Virus record (IMG/VR): IMGVR_UViG_3300025674_000030
Span: 1-64,000 of that record
Source of the DNA: a virus
Strand: one strand, 5' to 3'
DNA: 64,000 bases
Numbering within the stretch: the first letter of the stretch is position 1; each line of letters starts with the position of its first letter. The position numbers and the translations under genes were made by a program. The notes beneath the pieces were generated by a model. The model was not told the origin of the DNA. It made no database searches and worked only from the letters and a program-made list of their open reading frames with translations. Shown here in pieces: positions 61,036-64,000 of the stretch.

Positions 61036-61284
61036 ATGAGTAGACGCAAAAGTGCAAATGTTGTCGTTAATGCAAGAGAGTGCAGGGGCAACCACGAGAA
61101 GATGATCCGTAAGTTTATAAAGAAGTGCAAGAAAGTAAAGATTCTTGAACAAGTCAGAGAGCGCAGATATTTTAAGAAACCCTCAGATGTTAAACGACAT
61201 GCAAAGCAGGCAGCTATTCGCAGGCACCGCCGCGAAGTAGCAAAGCAAAAGGCAAGAGAAGCCCGCCGCGAAAGAAATAGTTAA
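61036..61284 (+). CDS. rpsU: bS21 ribosomal protein homologue
   Basis: 82 aa, highly basic. The core follows bS21 of bacteria: VVVNARECRGNHEKMIRKFI, KKCKKVKILEQVRERRYFKK, PSDVKRHAKQAAIRRHRREV, then a K/R-rich tail. Compare the bacterial pattern V-V…E…ALRRFKR..EK.GIL.E.RRRE.YEKPT..RKR.K..A.KR. bS21 sits on the 30S platform next to the anti-Shine–Dalgarno end of 16S rRNA and affects initiation. Phage copies are known from marine phages and may exchange into host ribosomes to favour phage mRNAs. It lies between head and fibre genes. AGGAATAACA precedes the ATG. Confidence 0.88.
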   Translation: MSRRKSANVVVNARECRGNHEKMIRKFIKKCKKVKILEQVRERRYFKKPSDVKRHAKQAAIRRHRREVAKQKAREARRERNS

Positions 61285-61285
61285 G

Positions 61286-61295
61286 ACTATTTATT
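61286..61295 (+). promoter_or_regulatory. Candidate late promoter element
   Basis: ACTATTTATT, identical to the element at 40171, in the 38-nt gap after the bS21 gene. It ends 27 nt before the ATG at 61323 and is followed by CGGAGG. Likely start of transcription for the fibre-like genes if the element is a gp55 promoter. Confidence 0.4.
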
Positions 61296-61322
61296 ACGAC
61301 TATGTAAAAACGGAGGTTTCTT

Positions 61323-61733
61323 ATGTCTAACTTTATCAAGTCCTACCAAGCGAATGTAGGACTAAACCATGTGCCTGCCTATCAGGTTTCAGGACAACCA
61401 TTTGCTAGTGGCTCAATTGATGCTAGTTCGGGTGCTGTAAAGATAGAATTTCCCTATGTCACTCGATGGATATATATTCAAAACAACGACACTTCAAATA
61501 ACTGTAGAGTTGGCTTTTCACAAGAGGGGGTTGAGAATAATAACTTTTTTACCATTCACAGTGACCACACTCATCTAGATGGGCATTCTCCAGTGCTTGA
61601 ACTCAAAGTTTCAGAAATTTGGCTTTCTGGGTCAAACCCTGTTGATGTTGTCGCTGGTCTAACCTCGATTCCTGCTTCTCGCACCACAACGAAAAGTGGT
61701 ACAAGCTGGTCAGGCTCTGCTGGGGTGGGCTGA
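61323..61733 (+). CDS. Small β-structured virion protein
   Basis: 136 aa, preceded by CGGAGGTTTCTT. The β-rich sequence (IEFPYVTRWIYIQNNDTSNN, then LELKVSEIWLSGSNPVDVVA) ends in a Ser/Gly-rich tail (TKSGTSWSGSAGVG). The fold looks like a compact β-sandwich of a decoration, neck or fibre-tip protein. It is followed after 3 nt by the next fibre-like gene. No family recognised. Confidence 0.6.
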   Translation: MSNFIKSYQANVGLNHVPAYQVSGQPFASGSIDASSGAVKIEFPYVTRWIYIQNNDTSNNCRVGFSQEGVENNNFFTIHSDHTHLDGHSPVLELKVSEIWLSGSNPVDVVAGLTSIPASRTTTKSGTSWSGSAGVG

Positions 61734-61736
61734 TAG

Positions 61737-62369
61737 ATGGCTCAATTTGGATGGGCATACGTCAACTGTAACGACTCTAATCTTGGTGCCGATATGGGCA
61801 TCAGGTACGTTTCTGGCTCTGCCGTAACTGCTTCGTCTACATTTATCTATGATATAGATAATAACAAGGTTACACTAGACGGAGACATAGAGATTAATGG
61901 TGCGGTTACGGCAAGCTTCTTTGTTGTAGATGAAACCGAAGTTATCTCCGGTTCCACCATCTTCGGTAACACAGACGACGATACCCACCAAATGACTGGC
62001 TCTCTTTTTGTCGGACCCTCTGCTAGCGCCCCAGTTTTTAAAGTTGATGTCTACTCTAGCCAGTCAGTTACTACCGGCTTTAAGGTTGCTTATCGTTATT
62101 TGACAAGTTCTGGGCTTACCTCCTCCAATGAGAACTATATTATTGGTTTTGGTGGCTCTGGAGATTTAGAGTTTAGAGTACACTCTGCTTCTGTCGCTGG
62201 AGCCGGCGCCATTTTGATGATTAAGGATGAGGCCGCCAGTAGGGGCGGGACACTAACAATATCGGCTTCTTCTGGAGAGAACATAGACAATGATGGCTTC
62301 TATGAGCTATCCGGTTCTAACCCCGCTATCGGTCTCTACTCCAATGGCTCAAACTGGTTTGTGATATAA
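61737..62369 (+). CDS. Fibre-like virion protein
   Basis: 210 aa with a repeating strand pattern (FIYDIDNNKVTLDGDIEING, ASFFVVDETEVISGSTIFGN), typical of the shaft of phage tail fibres or of proteins with 'simulated image'-type β-repeats. The C-terminal half resembles a small globular head (YELSGSNPAIGLYSNGSNWF). It starts with MAQFGWAYVNCNDSNLGADM. Its position between two other S/T/G/N-rich genes supports an adhesin or fibre assembly. Confidence 0.6.
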   Translation: MAQFGWAYVNCNDSNLGADMGIRYVSGSAVTASSTFIYDIDNNKVTLDGDIEINGAVTASFFVVDETEVISGSTIFGNTDDDTHQMTGSLFVGPSASAPVFKVDVYSSQSVTTGFKVAYRYLTSSGLTSSNENYIIGFGGSGDLEFRVHSASVAGAGAILMIKDEAASRGGTLTISASSGENIDNDGFYELSGSNPAIGLYSNGSNWFVI

Positions 62370-62386
62370 ACTAAAGGAGCAATGCT

Positions 62387-64000
62387 ATGGCTTATAACGC
62401 CCTTTCAGGTACAGTTGTCGCGAACAAAACAGTTGTCTTCAAAGATAATAATGTTGATGGTGAATCTGAATTCAATAACATGGTTATGGGCGAGTTTTAC
62501 GGAGATGGAACAAATATAACAAATGTTGCCCGTGTTGTTGCCAACGACATTAATGACTATGTTGTCACACTTGGCAATCAAGAGCAAAGCCTTGTTGGTG
62601 AGCCAAACTTAAGATTTAATGGCAATAGGCTATATGTTAATGCACCAGTCACTGCGTCTGCCTTGCAGCTAACAAGCCTACAGGAAGGAACAGCACAATC
62701 AGATTCTTTTCTAGCCATAGATTCTAGTAACAATGTTATTCTAACATCTTCAGGTGGTGGCTCCGGTGGTGCAATAGGCCCGGCAGAAGACGGAGATTAC
62801 ACAGATGGCCTTTTTACAGATTTTACAACCTCAACAGCAGTGGGCACCCCCATTGATCGATTCAATGAAATTTTAAAAGCCCTTGCTCCCTCCCCCTCTC
62901 CAACACTAGACGATCTGGGGAGCAGCAACTTTGGTGCAACTGCAAAACTTTCTTTTGGTGCCTCACAAGGAATCACAGATTACACAAACAGCAACACTGA
63001 TGCTGGTTTTACTGCTGTGGACATAAACGGAACTTATTCAACAACCAATAGTGGAAACAATCTGCGTCGTGGCGTTTTTAATGGCGCCGCAACTATAGCA
63101 GGTATCTTAAACGATGATGTTGCTGCCGATGGCGTAAACTACCCTGCTGATTCTTTTGGGGATGCTAATCAGGGAACTTTGGTTCTTGAAGTAAACGGAG
63201 CAGAGATCCATTCTATTGATTTGACCGATGTTAATATTGGTTCTGGCAATCCCGGCTCAGGCACCGACTCCGACTTAAACGTTAGTGGCTCTGGTTTTAC
63301 AAGCTTATCGCAAACTGGTTCTGCCGTTTTTTCTGATGGTTCTGAGCTAGATATTTTTCAACATAGAACAGGCCGATATTCCATCAACCCAAATGACCAG
63401 AGAGATGGGTGGAACTATGCGAGAGTAATCCACAGAATAGGCAGCAATGATACGGTAACCAATTTTGTTGAATGGGTAAATGATCCTGACCCCAATGCCC
63501 TAACTGCTACTAATGGTGTTTTAGATACCCTAAATATGACAGGCGATCTTCAAATCTCTGGTGTAAAATATCACACAGGCGGAACAGCAGAATACAGAGT
63601 AGAAGTAGATAACGCTTATAGGGATGTATACAGTACAAGTAATATCACATTCGGCGTATCTCGTGTTTCTGTTCCCTCACAAACATTCCCAGCCATCGAT
63701 TATGCTGCTGGTGAAAATGAGACTAAACAACTGCAAATAACTGCGTCTGCCACAATTAACGCCAGTTCTATCTTGAATTCAAGTATCGGCGTATCAGTAA
63801 ACATTCCGCATCCCTTGAAGTCCGATCTTAGTGCCGCAGAGCCAGAAACTATAAATGGCATACTATTGTATAATCTAAGCAATAACTCTACCACTACCAG
63901 CGAAACTTTTAGAAGAGAAGATTATCGTCTTGCTTCCAGCAGCTATAATACACAATCTGATGTAACTGACTCTGGCAATGTTTGGGATTCAAGCGATTCA
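62387..64000 (+). CDS. Large fibre/adhesin-like virion protein (3' partial)
   Basis: The frame from ATG 62387 (AAAGGAGCAATGCT upstream) stays open for 538 codons to the right edge, so the C-terminus is missing. The N-terminus MAYNALSGTVVANKTVVFKD is followed by MGEFYGDGTNITNVARVVAN, a β-repeat style common in marine phage fibres (cf. 'GDGSGITN' repeats). A Gly-rich hinge (SSGGGSGGAIGPAEDG) lies near residue 125. Later parts are β-rich with many S/T/N. Likely a tail fibre or capsid fibre that recognises the host. Function is inferred from composition and context. Confidence 0.7.
   Translation, partial: MAYNALSGTVVANKTVVFKDNNVDGESEFNNMVMGEFYGDGTNITNVARVVANDINDYVVTLGNQEQSLVGEPNLRFNGNRLYVNAPVTASALQLTSLQEGTAQSDSFLAIDSSNNVILTSSGGGSGGAIGPAEDGDYTDGLFTDFTTSTAVGTPIDRFNEILKALAPSPSPTLDDLGSSNFGATAKLSFGASQGITDYTNSNTDAGFTAVDINGTYSTTNSGNNLRRGVFNGAATIAGILNDDVAADGVNYPADSFGDANQGTLVLEVNGAEIHSIDLTDVNIGSGNPGSGTDSDLNVSGSGFTSLSQTGSAVFSDGSELDIFQHRTGRYSINPNDQRDGWNYARVIHRIGSNDTVTNFVEWVNDPDPNALTATNGVLDTLNMTGDLQISGVKYHTGGTAEYRVEVDNAYRDVYSTSNITFGVSRVSVPSQTFPAIDYAAGENETKQLQITASATINASSILNSSIGVSVNIPHPLKSDLSAAEPETINGILLYNLSNNSTTTSETFRREDYRLASSSYNTQSDVTDSGNVWDSSDS

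Noticed and set aside
1-64000. CRISPR array, insertion sequence or integrase
   Set aside because: No regular spacer-repeat pattern, transposase or integrase motif was seen; the only short-period repeat noted is the 30-bp coding repeat in the portal gene.

Overview
The window is part of the genome of a large tailed phage with a contractile tail (Caudoviricetes, T4-like or 'myovirus' plan). All convincing genes lie on the + strand, are packed with 1–30 nt overlaps or gaps, and many start at ATGA/TTGA/GTGA stop-start junctions. The diagnostic genes are a T4 gp17-type large terminase, a gp20-type portal, a gp21-type prohead protease, gp25 and gp6/J baseplate wedge proteins, a gp55-type late sigma factor, and a fused gp47/gp46 (Mre11/Rad50) recombination nuclease. 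The style (many S/T/G/N-rich virion proteins, a phage bS21, GlmS and sugar-nucleotide genes) is that of marine myoviruses. The host cannot be named from this sequence; a Gram-negative aquatic bacterium is an inference.

Region by region. (1) 1–10.75 kb: a glycan cassette with GT4 and GT4–GT2 glycosyltransferases, a GT29-like (sialyltransferase-type) enzyme, a short UDP-sugar dehydrogenase, two SDR epimerases, a translationally coupled SIS isomerase / CMP-sugar synthetase / HAD phosphatase trio, and full-length GlmS. The stretch 3.0–8.1 kb is visibly more AT-rich than its flanks and looks acquired. (2) 10.76–12.5 kb: small proteins and the late sigma factor. (3) 12.5–43.5 kb: the tail/baseplate block. 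It has a hub protein ending in an M15 D,D-peptidase, a probable spike-associated protein, a 2124-aa giant, gp25, gp6, a DNRLRE-like protein, a 2961-aa gpI/gp7-like giant carrying a LamG domain, then a run of virion proteins that include two families of paralogues. (4) 43.5–49.5 kb: a DNA-metabolism and cytoskeleton block: RuvC-like resolvase, primase, a perfect sigma70-consensus promoter, the Mre11–Rad50 fusion, and a tubulin/FtsZ-like GTPase. (5) 49.5–61.0 kb: the packaging and head block. It has small proteins sharing an N-terminal MKxTKxxLKQIIKEEL peptide, a membrane-protein set that could be lysis genes, terminase, portal, prohead protease, and basic core-like proteins. (6) 61.0–64.0 kb: a bS21 ribosomal protein homologue, then fibre/adhesin-like virion proteins; the last gene runs off the right edge.

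How the parts fit: the gp55-like factor would direct late transcription of regions 3, 5 and 6. A degenerate ACTATTTATT-like motif sits just upstream of several structural genes and is a candidate late promoter. The glycan cassette could modify virion fibres or the host surface. bS21 could alter host translation initiation, and the tubulin homologue could position or partition phage DNA or capsids. No major capsid, tail sheath or tail tube gene was recognised; in T4 the sheath and tube genes lie between 17 and 20 and the capsid gene follows 22, so this genome is rearranged or these genes lie outside the window. No stretch of 300 bases lacks a gene. No tRNA, CRISPR array, insertion sequence or convincing rho-independent terminator was found.
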